DNA of 64,000 bases from JBCBTJ01 sp039818665 (GTDB lineage: Bacteria > Pseudomonadota > Alphaproteobacteria > Caulobacterales > Hyphomonadaceae), in NCBI GenBank assembly GCA_039818665.1, contig JBCBTJ010000007.1, positions 1 through 64,000 on the forward strand. Direction: 5' to 3'. Of the stretch, positions 16,706-25,450 are shown piece after piece. Position 1 is the stretch's first letter, and each line of letters starts with the position of its first letter. The notes beneath the pieces were generated by a model, which did no database searches, had not been told where the DNA came from, and worked only from the letters and a program-made list of their open reading frames with translations. Position numbers and translations under genes: made by a program.

Positions 16706-17889
16706 GCGCTCCTTCCGCCCGGCTTCAAGAGATCGGTATAGACCGCCAAAGTCGCCGCCTGAAGTCCTGTTGAAGAGAAGCGTTCGGCGACGCGTCGCGC
16801 GCCCGCCTCGCCCATGCCCGCGCGGGCCGCCGGACCGATCGAAACCAACAATCGGACGGCGCCGGCGAGCGCGGCGGGATCGCCCGGCGCGACGCCCACG
16901 CCGGTCTCGCCTTCGATGATGATCTCGCGCGCGCCGCCATGATCGGCGACGATGACAGGGCGCTCCATCGCGCCAGCTTCCGCGGCCACGCGCCCAAAGG
17001 CCTCCGGACGCGTGGACGGGGCCAGCACGATGTCAGCCGCGGCCAGGGCGGCCGGCATATCGGTGGTGTGCGGCGCGATCCGAACCATGTGCTGCAGGCC
17101 GGCCTCGTCGATCCGGTCTTTCAGCGCATCGAAGTAGGATACACGCCCCTGATGGTCGCCCATCAAAACGAGCAACAATCCCTCACGCTCGGCCTCAGAC
17201 ATGGACGCCAAGGCGTCGATCGCCACCATCTGGCCCTTCCAAGGCGTCATCCGCCCCGGCAAGAGCAGAACGAGCCGGTTTTCGGCCGCGTTGAGGCCCC
17301 ATGCGGCCCGGGCTTCGGCGATCCGGATCTCAGTGACCGACTTCGGCCGAAACGCAGCGGGATCGACGCCGCGCGGAATGGTCACAAGCCTGTCAGGCTC
17401 CACATCAAAGGCGTCGCGGATCCGCTCGGCGGTCCAATTGGAATTGGCGATCACGCGGTCGCCGCGCGCCATGATCGAGTTGTAGGTCTTCTTGACGCCC
17501 GACGAGCCGGAATAGGCGCCGTGATAAGTGGTGACGAAGGGGGTTTCGGTCTGGCGCGCCGCCCAGAAGGCGCTCCAGGCGCAGGCGCGCGAGCGGGCAT
17601 GCACGAGGTCGACCTTTTGGTCTTCGATCAGCGACGCGAGCTTGCGGGCGTTCAGAGCGACCGTCAGCGGGTTCTTCGCCGCTACGTTCATCTGCACCAG
17701 CTGCCCTCCGACAGCCGTCAGGTCGCGCTCCATGCGGCCGCCGCGGCTGACGACCAGAGCGCGCCCGCCAGCGCGCGTCACCGCGTCAGCCACTTCTATC
17801 GTTGTCCGTTCCGCGCCGCCGGCCGCCAAATCCGGGATCACCTGCAACACGACGCGTCCCGACAAATCCGGGAGTTCGACCAATTCCAC
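16702..17889 (-). CDS. Glycosyltransferase family 4
   Basis: Predicted 395 residues from GTG 17889, which has GAGG 5 nt upstream and begins just before the first strand (RVVLQVIPDLAAGGAERTT). A longer frame starts at ATG 17958 but lacks a ribosome-binding site and its start codon overlaps the divergent hydrolase start. The Rossmann halves are clear: GGAERTT near the N-terminus, LLPGRMTPWKGQ as the donor-site strand, and EAFGRVAAEAGAMERPVI as the EX7E motif. Probably acts on lipopolysaccharide core or a related glycan with the GT9 partner downstream. Confidence 0.88.
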   Translation of the reverse strand: MELVELPDLSGRVVLQVIPDLAAGGAERTTIEVADAVTRAGGRALVVSRGGRMERDLTAVGGQLVQMNVAAKNPLTVALNARKLASLIEDQKVDLVHARSRACAWSAFWAARQTETPFVTTYHGAYSGSSGVKKTYNSIMARGDRVIANSNWTAERIRDAFDVEPDRLVTIPRGVDPAAFRPKSVTEIRIAEARAAWGLNAAENRLVLLLPGRMTPWKGQMVAIDALASMSEAEREGLLLVLMGDHQGRVSYFDALKDRIDEAGLQHMVRIAPHTTDMPAALAAADIVLAPSTRPEAFGRVAAEAGAMERPVIVADHGGAREIIIEGETGVGVAPGDPAALAGAVRLLVSIGPAARAGMGEAGARRVAERFSSTGLQAATLAVYTDLLKPGGRSA

Positions 17890-17956
17890 CCTTCCCTCGC
17901 ACGCCCCAGCCGCGCCGCGCTTTTCCAAGGTTAACGCATCTTCTATGGAGTGAGCC

Positions 17957-18724
17957 ATGCCGATTAAGTCTCTACACAGTGTGAATGGTCGTCGCCTCGC
18001 CTACAGGCAAGCGCCGCGCCAAGCCGGCAAAGCGGCTTTCGTTTGGCTGTCCGGCTTCAAATCGGACATGACGGGCACGAAGGTTGTCGAGCTCGAATCT
18101 TGGGCTGCGCGCGAGGGGCACGGGTTCCTCGCCTTCGACTATTCAGGCCATGGCGACTCAGACGGCGCGTTCGAAGACGGAACCATTTCAACCTGGCGCG
18201 AGGACGCCTTGGCGGCTTTGGATGCGTTGACCGACGGGCCCCAGATCCTGGTCGGCTCGTCCATGGGCGGTTGGATGGCGCTGTTGGCGGCGCTCGCGCG
18301 GCCGAAGCGCGTCGCCGGCCTCGTCTTGATCGCCCCGGCGCCGGATTTCACCGAAGCCCTCATGTGGCCCGAATTCAACGCGGCCGCCCAAGCGGAGATC
18401 ATGGAAAAAGGCCGCACGCTGCGCCCTTCGGACTATGGCGACCCCTATCCCATCACCCGAGATCTGATCGAGGACGGGCGGAACTGGATGATCCTCGGCG
18501 ACGACATCCCATTCGGCGGCCCCGTGCGCATCTTGCAGGGCCGCGAAGATCCGGACGTGCCATGGCGGCACGCCTTCCAGCTGGTGGACAAGCTCACGAG
18601 CGCCGACCTCGCTTTCACCCTGATCAAGGATGGCGACCACCGCCTGTCGCGGCCGCAAGACATCGCTCGGTTGCTCGCGACCTGCGACGAGATCAGCCGA
18701 GCGGTCGCGGGCTCGGCCGCTTAG
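17957..18724 (+). CDS. Alpha/beta-hydrolase
   Basis: Predicted 255 residues. The nucleophile elbow VGSSMGG places the catalytic serine after strand 5, and the oxyanion segment FVWLSGFKSD precedes it. Likely Asp and His residues are in GREDPDVPW and DGDHRLSRP. It resembles esterase/palmitoyl-thioesterase-type small hydrolases (ABHD10-like) of alphaproteobacteria. Substrate unknown. A GGAG site stands 6 nt before the ATG. The start lies back to back with the GT4 gene on the other strand, so the two probably share a short regulatory region within 17890-17956. Confidence 0.88.
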   Translation: MPIKSLHSVNGRRLAYRQAPRQAGKAAFVWLSGFKSDMTGTKVVELESWAAREGHGFLAFDYSGHGDSDGAFEDGTISTWREDALAALDALTDGPQILVGSSMGGWMALLAALARPKRVAGLVLIAPAPDFTEALMWPEFNAAAQAEIMEKGRTLRPSDYGDPYPITRDLIEDGRNWMILGDDIPFGGPVRILQGREDPDVPWRHAFQLVDKLTSADLAFTLIKDGDHRLSRPQDIARLLATCDEISRAVAGSAA

Positions 18725-18751
18725 GCGGGCCTCAATGCCCAAGAGGCGCGG

Positions 18752-19276
18752 TCAGTAGCGCTGCAGCTCGACCTCGAGATCGACTCCGTCGTCGGGCAAG
18801 TCGAAACGCGAATCCTCAAATTTCGGGCGCGCCAATCTCAGTCGCGGATTGTTCGACAGGCCGAAGGGCTCGCGCGGGATGCCGATGAAATTGCGGTCCA
18901 TGGTCCGGTTGCCGTTTTGGTCGTGATAAATCGCCACGCCGAACGGGCCGTCCTCGTCAATGCCCTGGCACACGGTCTGCGGCCCCTCTTCGGCGGCGAC
19001 GCGGACCCGGCGGACGCGCCCGGCGGTCTCCAGAAAGTCGTCCGGGTCCCGCCCGTAGACCTCGACGGTGAGGATGCCGCCGGCGGTTACGTTCGGCACG
19101 GTCACGCGCACTTGCCGCGCATCGCCGTCGCACGTGTCCGCGCGCTCATGGTCTCTGATGTCGAGTTGCTCCACCGGCATATCGGTTGTGTCGACACCGC
19201 CGGCGCACGCCCCCAGAACAAGCGCCAAGGCCGCCGCTGACAAAACGCCGCACGGTTTCAGATAGGTTCGTGTCAT
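18752..19276 (-). CDS. DUF2141-domain lipoprotein
   Basis: Predicted 174 residues. The chosen ATG at 19276 has GAGG 5 nt upstream and gives a signal peptide with a lipobox ending LGAC. The domain matches DUF2141: ILTVEVYGRDPDDFLE, then the tell-tale AIYHDQNGNRTMDRNFIGIP and EPFGLSNN. DUF2141 proteins are small exported beta proteins of unknown role. Faces the hydrolase gene tail to tail with a 27-bp gap. Confidence 0.85.
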   Translation of the reverse strand: MTRTYLKPCGVLSAAALALVLGACAGGVDTTDMPVEQLDIRDHERADTCDGDARQVRVTVPNVTAGGILTVEVYGRDPDDFLETAGRVRRVRVAAEEGPQTVCQGIDEDGPFGVAIYHDQNGNRTMDRNFIGIPREPFGLSNNPRLRLARPKFEDSRFDLPDDGVDLEVELQRY

Positions 19277-19454
19277 TGTGTCCTCGTTCCAGTCTTGGTG
19301 GCGCGGTCCATCCTTGATTTCCCCCCTCGCCCTGTCGCAAACGCCTGCTGAACGGCGCGGCCGGCGGGGAGGCATAGACCGCAACGCGCCTCCTGTCGAA
19401 GCTCCCGCGGCAATTTATGCAGCGCCGCAGGCCTTGTGGAGATTACGGAAACAG

Positions 19455-20357
19455 TTGGATTCCCCTGACGACACCCGCCCGCCGCGGCGCGCGCACCGGC
19501 TGCGCCAGGCGATCACGATCGCGCTGCTGGCCGGCGTGGTCTGGATCATCGTGTCGCGATTGTGGGAGCTCGGCTTGGCGAACGTCCTGGCGGAGCTCCC
19601 GACGCAGCCCGCCTACTACGTCTTGTTCGTTCTGATCTATCTCGCGCTGCCGCTGTCGGAGGTGTTTATCTATCACCGGCTTTGGAAAACGCCCGGCGAG
19701 CGTTTGGCCCCAGTCCTCTTTCGCAAGCGCGTGCTGAATGCGGGGGTGCTCGGCTATTCCGGCGAAGCGTATCTCGCCGTCTGGGGAAAGGAGAACATCA
19801 AGCGGCCCGATGTGCGGGTGCTCTCCACGATCAAAGACAACAACCTCGTCTCTTCCTTCGTGTCGACGACGACGACCATCGCCCTCGCGGTCATCGCACT
19901 AGGTCCGAGCCTGTTCGCGTCGGGCGAGGAGGGGCGGCCGTGGAGCATGACGGCCGGGCTGGCCGCCGCGGCGGCGATTGTCGCGGCGGGATACGCCTTT
20001 CGCCGGCGCGTCTTGTCGATCCGAGGGCCTTTATTGAATACCGTCGCCGCGACCCACGCCCTCAGGCTGAACGCTGTTCTGGCGCTGCAGGTGCTGCAAT
20101 GGAGCCTGGTGCTGCCGGACGTGCCGCTGGAGAACTGGCTGATCCTGATGGCGGCCTTCATGCTGGCCACGCGCATACCGTTTCTGCCAAGCTATGATCT
20201 GGTCTTGCTTGGTCTCGGCCTGTCGCTCACCGGCGTCGTCGGCGCGCCGGAGGCGGCCATGGCGGGCCTCTTTCTCGCCGGCGCGGCCCTGTCTCAAGGC
20301 GCCAATCTTATTGTGCTGGCTGCGACCGCGCTGTTCTGGCGCGGGAAGCCCGATTGA
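19455..20357 (+). CDS. Multi-pass membrane protein, flippase-like, unknown function
   Basis: Predicted about 300 residues from a TTG at 19455; the open frame reaches GTG 19278 but the first 59 codons are not membrane-like and would remove the intergenic space with the divergent gene, so the start is uncertain. Around eight hydrophobic segments are visible, with a conserved-looking loop GVLGYSGEAYLAVWGKENI. The topology resembles UPF0104/AglD-like integral membrane proteins, but the similarity is too weak to name it. The last 50 bp overlap the 3' end of the convergent LptF/G-family gene. Confidence 0.7.
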   Translation: MDSPDDTRPPRRAHRLRQAITIALLAGVVWIIVSRLWELGLANVLAELPTQPAYYVLFVLIYLALPLSEVFIYHRLWKTPGERLAPVLFRKRVLNAGVLGYSGEAYLAVWGKENIKRPDVRVLSTIKDNNLVSSFVSTTTTIALAVIALGPSLFASGEEGRPWSMTAGLAAAAAIVAAGYAFRRRVLSIRGPLLNTVAATHALRLNAVLALQVLQWSLVLPDVPLENWLILMAAFMLATRIPFLPSYDLVLLGLGLSLTGVVGAPEAAMAGLFLAGAALSQGANLIVLAATALFWRGKPD

Positions 20358-21525
20358 GCGGGCTGCGCGCAAAGAATTTGGCGATCGCGTCGAAGCCGGA
20401 CGACAGCGCGGCGAGGGGCGGCGGATGCAGCGTCCAGGCGCTGCGCAGGAAAAGCCAGGCCGCGATCGCCGCCATCAAGCCCACCGTGGGCCATGTGCCC
20501 GCCCAGCCGGGGATCGACCCGCTCGCCGCCATGGCCTGGCCGGTCTCAAGCGCTTTTTGCAGGAAGACCAGGAAAACGATGCCGACCGCGACGCCGCTGG
20601 AGGAAAAGCTCCGCCCCTGGCCCAGCCCGAAAGTCACGGCGATGAAGGGCAGGATCCATAACAGCGTCGCCCGGCCCAAGCGGGCGTGAGTCACGGCTTC
20701 GGCTTCGCTGACCGGTCCGCCGATCTGGATCTTGCCTTGTATCGCCAAGATCATCTCCCGCAGGGTCTGTTCCTGCCAATCGACGCCGCGCGGACGGAAC
20801 GCGCGCCCGCCCGCGCCAACCGCCCAGTCGGTGCGCTCATAGGACAGCCGCTCGGTGACGCTGCGCTCATCCGACAATCTGACGGCGCGGCCTTCGACCA
20901 AGGTGACGCGGGTCTCCCGGTCGTCCGCGCCCGGCCCGACCCGGCCGCCGCGCGCCGTCGTCAGTAGAATGTCGCCGTTTTCAAATCCGTCCTGATAGAT
21001 GAAGACGGAGCCGAGGCTGCCCGTTCCGGATTCGCGGTCTTGCGTCCAAACGACTTGATCGCCGGCGGCGGTGAATTTGCCGGTTCGGAAAGCCGCTTCG
21101 ATCGATCGCTGTTCGATGTCGTGGATGGTTTTCCGGTATTCGTAGCGCGCCAGCGGCTCCAGGTAGGAGCTCAACAACAGCGCGACCACCGACAGCCCCG
21201 CCCCGATCACCAGGAATGGCCGCATCACCTCGAATAAAGACATGCCGGCCGCCATGCAGGCCGAAAGCTCGCCGGACCGGCTCACCCGGTCGACGGTGAT
21301 CAAAATAGCGAGAAAGAAGGCGAGCGGGATCGACAGGCCAAGCAGGTTGGGCACCATCATCAGAACGAGCTTCGCGGTCGCAAAGAGCGTGTCCGACGTG
21401 TTCGCGGTGATCTCGAACAAAACCTGAAGCCGCTCAAGCATGAGCACGGTCAGAGCGAGCGTCGCCAATCCGACGAACACCTGAAGACAATGGGCCGCGA
21501 GATAGTGGTCCAGACGGCGGATCAT
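20308..21525 (-). CDS. LptF/LptG-family (YjgP/YjgQ) permease
   Basis: Predicted 405 residues. Three N-terminal transmembrane helices with LAFFLAILITVDRVSRSGELSA, a beta-jellyroll periplasmic part and three C-terminal helices form the YjgP/YjgQ fold. The pair LptF and LptG carries lipopolysaccharide across the inner membrane with LptB. Which subunit this is cannot be settled, and no second copy is beside it. Start chosen at ATG 21525 (MIRRLDHYLA); no clear ribosome-binding site. The 3' end overlaps the neighbouring membrane-protein gene by 50 bp. Confidence 0.8.
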   Translation of the reverse strand: MIRRLDHYLAAHCLQVFVGLATLALTVLMLERLQVLFEITANTSDTLFATAKLVLMMVPNLLGLSIPLAFFLAILITVDRVSRSGELSACMAAGMSLFEVMRPFLVIGAGLSVVALLLSSYLEPLARYEYRKTIHDIEQRSIEAAFRTGKFTAAGDQVVWTQDRESGTGSLGSVFIYQDGFENGDILLTTARGGRVGPGADDRETRVTLVEGRAVRLSDERSVTERLSYERTDWAVGAGGRAFRPRGVDWQEQTLREMILAIQGKIQIGGPVSEAEAVTHARLGRATLLWILPFIAVTFGLGQGRSFSSSGVAVGIVFLVFLQKALETGQAMAASGSIPGWAGTWPTVGLMAAIAAWLFLRSAWTLHPPPLAALSSGFDAIAKFFARSPLNRASRARTARSQPAQ

Positions 21526-21543
21526 GAGGGCCGTTCGCAAGGT

Positions 21544-22404
21544 TTAGGGGGAGTCATTTTTCCAACTCTGCGTGCGTAGCCGTGTTTGCATCAGACCGCG
21601 CCGCGCGAATCGGGGGCCCAGGAATTTATAGAAGTACCAGTTTTTGAGCTGGAACGGCGTTAAATGATAGAGAAGGCGCTCTGCGAGCGTCCATCTTACG
21701 CCGCTCCGGTCCGTCCGCCGGTCCGAGGGGCGGCACCAAAAATCAGGATGATAGGCGCCGCGGCCATGCTGAAGCACCCGCTGCATGATCTCGTGATCGC
21801 TGAGCACATAGCGCCATCGATCCACGCAATAGCCGCCGGCGCGCCGCAGCGCCTCGGTGCGGAACACCTGGCCGTACCCGCCCGTATGGCATTGTTTGGC
21901 GAGCAGCCGCCCGACAAAGGCGCCTTTGAACCGCTGGAAGCGGGCGCCTCGGCCATCCGACACTCCGACGGCCATCGCCGCGACCGTCTTCGCTCCGCCC
22001 TCTGCGAAGAGCCGGTCGGCGAGCGCCAGATAGTGCGGCGGATAGTAAGTGTCGGCGTCGCAGAACGCCGCGAACTCAGTCGCGATCTCCGCCATCGCGC
22101 CCTCGAGCGCGTGGATCTTGCCGGGCGTTTCCACCGACAGCACGCGGACTTTGATCTCGGGGTGGTCGGCCGCGAAGGCGCGGCATATCTCCACCGACGC
22201 GTCAGTGGACGCATTGTCGACCAGCAGCATTTCCGCCGGCGGGCGGGTCTGCGCGGCGAGCGACGCGAGCGTCGCGCCGAGATAGCCTTCCTCATTATAG
22301 AACGGCAGAACGACGGACACGGCGCCTTCGCCTCTGCGCGCCGCGTCATGCGATGGGGCGTTTTGCGACACAAGGCCTCCGCAAGGCGCGGACGAACTCT
22401 CCAT
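21544..22404 (-). CDS. Glycosyltransferase family 2
   Basis: Predicted 286 residues from ATG 22404. The GT-A core is visible: VVLPFYNEEGYLG at the nucleotide-binding strand, LLVDNASTDAS, and the metal-binding AFCDADTYYPPHY (DAD). A membrane-associated C-terminal region (LLYHLTPFQLKNWYFYKFLG) follows. The acceptor is unknown; location next to an LptF/G homologue hints at a lipid-linked glycan. The frame continues through the tRNA-Val gene on the same strand, but that part is an RNA gene and not coding; the start is therefore somewhat uncertain. Confidence 0.85.
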   Translation of the reverse strand: MESSSAPCGGLVSQNAPSHDAARRGEGAVSVVLPFYNEEGYLGATLASLAAQTRPPAEMLLVDNASTDASVEICRAFAADHPEIKVRVLSVETPGKIHALEGAMAEIATEFAAFCDADTYYPPHYLALADRLFAEGGAKTVAAMAVGVSDGRGARFQRFKGAFVGRLLAKQCHTGGYGQVFRTEALRRAGGYCVDRWRYVLSDHEIMQRVLQHGRGAYHPDFWCRPSDRRTDRSGVRWTLAERLLYHLTPFQLKNWYFYKFLGPRFARRGLMQTRLRTQSWKNDSP

Positions 22405-22448
22405 TCTCCGCGGAAATCGGTCCCCCAGACCGGTTTTCGGTCGGAGCA

Positions 22449-22523
<75 letters not shown>

Positions 22524-22597
22524 GGATCGGGATGGGCGTCAATCCACTCTCGGGCCGGCTCTGTCAAGGGCGCGGCGGCGCCGCTTTCCGCCCCGCC

Positions 22598-22957
22598 CTA
22601 GGCGGCCATGACGCGCTCTACCTCGTCGACGATTTCGCGCAGATGGAACGGCTTGGACAGCACTTTGGCGCCGCGCGGCGTGCGCCCCCCGGAAGACAGC
22701 GCGACCGCGGCGAAGCCGGTGATGAAGACGATCTTCATCGCCGGATCGAGTTCCGCGCCGCGGCGGGCGAGCTCGATCCCGTCGAGCCCCGGCATCACGA
22801 TGTCCGTCAAGAGCAAGTCGAACACCTCCCGCTCAAGCGACTCAAGCGCGCTCTCGCCGTCTTCGTGATCCTGCACCTCATGGCCCGCGCGCTTCAACGC
22901 CGCGGTCAAAAACGAACGCAAGTCATTGTCGTCTTCGGCCAAAAGGATTTTCGACAT
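22598..22957 (-). CDS. cpdR: CpdR-type single-domain response regulator
   Basis: Predicted 119 residues, just a receiver domain. Acidic residues E8, D9 and D10, phosphoacceptor D52 in TDIVMPG, the T80 region FITGFA and K102 in SKPF are all present. FITGFAAVALSS and KVLSKPFHLREIVDEV are near-diagnostic for CpdR. When unphosphorylated it primes the ClpXP protease for CtrA-cycle and c-di-GMP substrates; CckA-ChpT phosphorylation blocks this. Chosen ATG 22957 has an AGAGG site. Divergent from the amidohydrolase gene next door. Confidence 0.92.
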   Translation of the reverse strand: MSKILLAEDDNDLRSFLTAALKRAGHEVQDHEDGESALESLEREVFDLLLTDIVMPGLDGIELARRGAELDPAMKIVFITGFAAVALSSGGRTPRGAKVLSKPFHLREIVDEVERVMAA

Positions 22958-23070
22958 GCAGGCCTCTTCAATTAACCACGCGCACTTTAGGCCATAAGCC
23001 CGCGCGCCGGTAAATCTCGGGTGAACAGAACCAAGCTTGACGCGCCGGCCAATCGCGAAAACATGCGTGT

Positions 23071-23955
23071 ATGGACGGAATGCGATCACTGGAAGCCGAA
23101 AGCGCGCCCGAACCGCGCCGTCCGCCGGCGTTCACCACAATCCGCCCGATCCGCCCCGCCGCGCCCATCCTCTTCGCCTCGCCGCACAGCGGCCGCGAGT
23201 ATCCGGAGGACATGCAGGCCGACCTGCGCGTGCCGCTGATAGATTTGCGCCGCACCGAAGACGCGTTCGTCGACGAATTGTTCGCCGACGCGCCGGGCTT
23301 GGGCGCGACTTTGATCTCAGCGGTCTACGCCCGCGGCTATGTCGATCTCAACCGCGACTCGACCGAACTCGACCCGGCGATGTTCGCCGACGGCGCGCCG
23401 CGTCCGGCGGCCGCCGGCAGCACGCGGGTCGAAGCCGGGCTTGGCTGCTTGCCCAAGGTCGCCGCGCGGGGCGAGCCGATCTATGCGCGCCGGCTGACCC
23501 GCGCCGAGGGCGAGGAACGCCTCGCTCAGGTCCATGACGCCTATCATTGCCAGCTCGATCGCGAGCTGAGCGCGCTGCGGGCGTCGACCGGACGCGCGAT
23601 CTTGGTCGACTGCCATTCCATGCCCTCCTCCCAGCCCGGCCGGCGCCGGCTCGACGACGTGGTCCTTGGCGACCGCTTCGGCTCGAGCTGTGACAACCGC
23701 CTCACCATGGCGGCGGAAAGGGCCTTCCGAGCGCTCGGCTACAGCGTCGCGCGCAACACGCCCTATGCCGGAGGCTATACGACGCGGCGCTACGGGCGGC
23801 CGCAGCGCGGTCTCCACGCCATTCAGGTCGAGATCAACCGCGCGCTCTACATGGACGAATCGCGTGTCGTGAAACGGAACGCCTTCGATCGCGTGAGGCG
23901 TGATATCGCAAATGTCTGCGGCGCGCTGATCGCGTTTGCAGCTGAAACAGCCTGA
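23071..23955 (+). CDS. N-formylglutamate amidohydrolase
   Basis: Predicted 294 residues. Family features include ILFASPHSGREYP near the N-terminus, AVYARGYVDLNRDSTELDP, the VDCHSMPSS metal-site motif and NTPYAGGYTTRRYG. The enzyme hydrolyses N-formyl-L-glutamate in histidine breakdown (HutG-like), but alphaproteobacterial members often stand alone as here, so a role outside histidine use is possible. It is divergent from cpdR with about 110 bp between starts. A hairpin with a minus-strand U tract lies just past its stop. Confidence 0.9.
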   Translation: MDGMRSLEAESAPEPRRPPAFTTIRPIRPAAPILFASPHSGREYPEDMQADLRVPLIDLRRTEDAFVDELFADAPGLGATLISAVYARGYVDLNRDSTELDPAMFADGAPRPAAAGSTRVEAGLGCLPKVAARGEPIYARRLTRAEGEERLAQVHDAYHCQLDRELSALRASTGRAILVDCHSMPSSQPGRRRLDDVVLGDRFGSSCDNRLTMAAERAFRALGYSVARNTPYAGGYTTRRYGRPQRGLHAIQVEINRALYMDESRVVKRNAFDRVRRDIANVCGALIAFAAETA

Positions 23956-23970
23956 CCCCGCCAACCGCTT

Positions 23971-24000
23971 AAAAAAAGGCCGCGTCCCGGGGGACGCGGC
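23971..24000 (-). terminator. Hairpin with seven-T tract in minus orientation
   Basis: A 9-bp GC stem (23979-23987 with 23992-24000) and 4-nt loop. On the minus strand it is followed directly by TTTTTTTAAG, so it is a textbook rho-independent terminator in that direction. On the plus strand, after the amidohydrolase gene, there is no T tract. No minus-strand gene is visible upstream of it (24001-24212). Confidence 0.6.
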
Positions 24001-24212
24001 GATAAGGTAAAGGGAGGAAACGCCAACAAAGGCGTCAGCACCGAAGTGCAACTTCAAAATATGTTGCGGCGCAGAATACACAAGTCACATTTTGCCGCAG
24101 GTGCGAAAGAAACTTGCTTGACAAGCCCCGCCCGGCGCTTCGGCACGGGTCTTGCTGATGACCTCCGCGTGTCATTAATGCGGGGCCGCGGTCCCGGTAC
24201 GCGGAGTTCGAT

Positions 24213-24596
24213 ATGGCCGACGATACGGACCTACATGTGGGCAAGCGCCTGCGCCGGCGGCGGCGCCTGCTGGGCATGACGCAACAAGACCTCGCCTCGC
24301 AGGTCGGCGTGCGTTTCCAACAAATTCAGAAGTACGAATGCGGCGCCAATCGCATGACCGCGTCGCGGATTTACGACCTATCGAAAGCGCTGAACGTGTC
24401 GGTTCAGTACTTTTTCGACGGGCTGGATACGGCGACGGCGGCCAACGACGCTGAACGCATGGAAGGCGATATTCTCTCGCAGAAAGAGACGCTTGAGCTG
24501 GTGCGCGCCTATTACCGCCTGGACGAGCGTCCGCGCCGGCGGCTGCTCGAACTCGCTAAGTCCCTGGAATCCGAAGGCTCGATCGACGTCGCTTGA
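24213..24596 (+). CDS. Xre-family HTH regulator, PraR-like
   Basis: Predicted 127 residues. A helix-turn-helix at about 10-65 (RRRLLGMTQQDLAS, then RFQQIQKYECGANRM) fits the Cro/C1 family. The FQQIQKYE recognition helix and a C-terminal helical tail (ELVRAYYRLDERPRRRLLELA) match the PraR/PhbF-like regulators of alphaproteobacteria that act on attachment, biofilm or quorum sensing. Targets here are unknown. The phosphatase gene follows closely, and its start region begins at the last codon of this gene. Confidence 0.8.
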   Translation: MADDTDLHVGKRLRRRRRLLGMTQQDLASQVGVRFQQIQKYECGANRMTASRIYDLSKALNVSVQYFFDGLDTATAANDAERMEGDILSQKETLELVRAYYRLDERPRRRLLELAKSLESEGSIDVA

Positions 24597-24628
24597 TCCC
24601 TCGGCTGCTTTGCGGCCAGGTGGGGCGC

Positions 24629-25450
24629 ATGCCCCTGTCTCCTTCCGACGCTGACGCAGCCCTCGCCTTCGCCCGCCGTTTGGCCGACGCCGCGCGGGCC
24701 GCGATCGCCCCCCACTTCCGAAATCTCGGCGCCGTCCAAGGCAAATCCAGCGACAAGGTCGAGCGCGGGTTCGACCCGGTCACCGCGGCCGATCTCGCCG
24801 CCGAACGCGCAATGCGCGATTTGATCGAAGCTGAACGCCTGGGCGACGGGATCGACGGCGAAGAATTCGGCCACACGCCTTCCGACAATGGATATCGCTG
24901 GCTGTTGGATCCCGTGGACGGCACCCGCGCCTTCGTCGCGGGGCTGCCCGTCTGGACCACCCTGATCGCCTATGTCGGCCCCGGCGACGAGCCGCTGATC
25001 GGCGTGATCGATCAGCCGACGCTGCGCGAGCGCTACCTCGGATGGCCGGGGGGCGCGGCGCTGGAGACCGGCGCTGGCCGCGCTGCGCTCAGCGTATCGC
25101 CGTGCGAGGACCTTCGCGAGGCGACCATTGCGACCACCGACCCATTCATTTTGACGCCGTCAGAACAAGGCGCCTGGACGCATTTGCGCAGCACGGCGCG
25201 GATCGTCCGATATGGCCTCGACGCCTACGGCTATGCGCGCCTCGCCGGCGGCACGATCGATCTCGTCGCTGAGACGGGGCTCGCCCCGCATGATGTCGGC
25301 GCCCTCATCCCCGTGGTGCGCGGCGCCGGCGGCTTCGCCTGCGACTGGCGCGGCGGCCCCGCCAAAGCGACGGGCGGACAGATTGTCTGCGCCTGCAGCG
25401 AAGGCGTGCTCGACCAAGCGCTGATCTCGCTGAGACGGTCGGCGATCTAG
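24629..25450 (+). CDS. hisN: Inositol-monophosphatase-family phosphatase (HisN-like)
   Basis: Predicted 273 residues from ATG 24629 (AGGTGGGG upstream). The frame extends to a TTG at 24593 overlapping the previous stop, a possible alternative. The family signatures are GFDPVTAADLAAERAM, EEFG, WLLDPVDGTRAFVAGLP and a late APHDVGALIPVVRGAGG. Position of these acidic metal ligands and the absence of inositol-specific markers favour histidinol-phosphate phosphatase, the last but one step in histidine synthesis. Inositol- or other sugar-phosphate activity is not excluded. Convergent 4-bp overlap with the M56-M23 gene. Confidence 0.85.
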   Translation: MPLSPSDADAALAFARRLADAARAAIAPHFRNLGAVQGKSSDKVERGFDPVTAADLAAERAMRDLIEAERLGDGIDGEEFGHTPSDNGYRWLLDPVDGTRAFVAGLPVWTTLIAYVGPGDEPLIGVIDQPTLRERYLGWPGGAALETGAGRAALSVSPCEDLREATIATTDPFILTPSEQGAWTHLRSTARIVRYGLDAYGYARLAGGTIDLVAETGLAPHDVGALIPVVRGAGGFACDWRGGPAKATGGQIVCACSEGVLDQALISLRRSAI

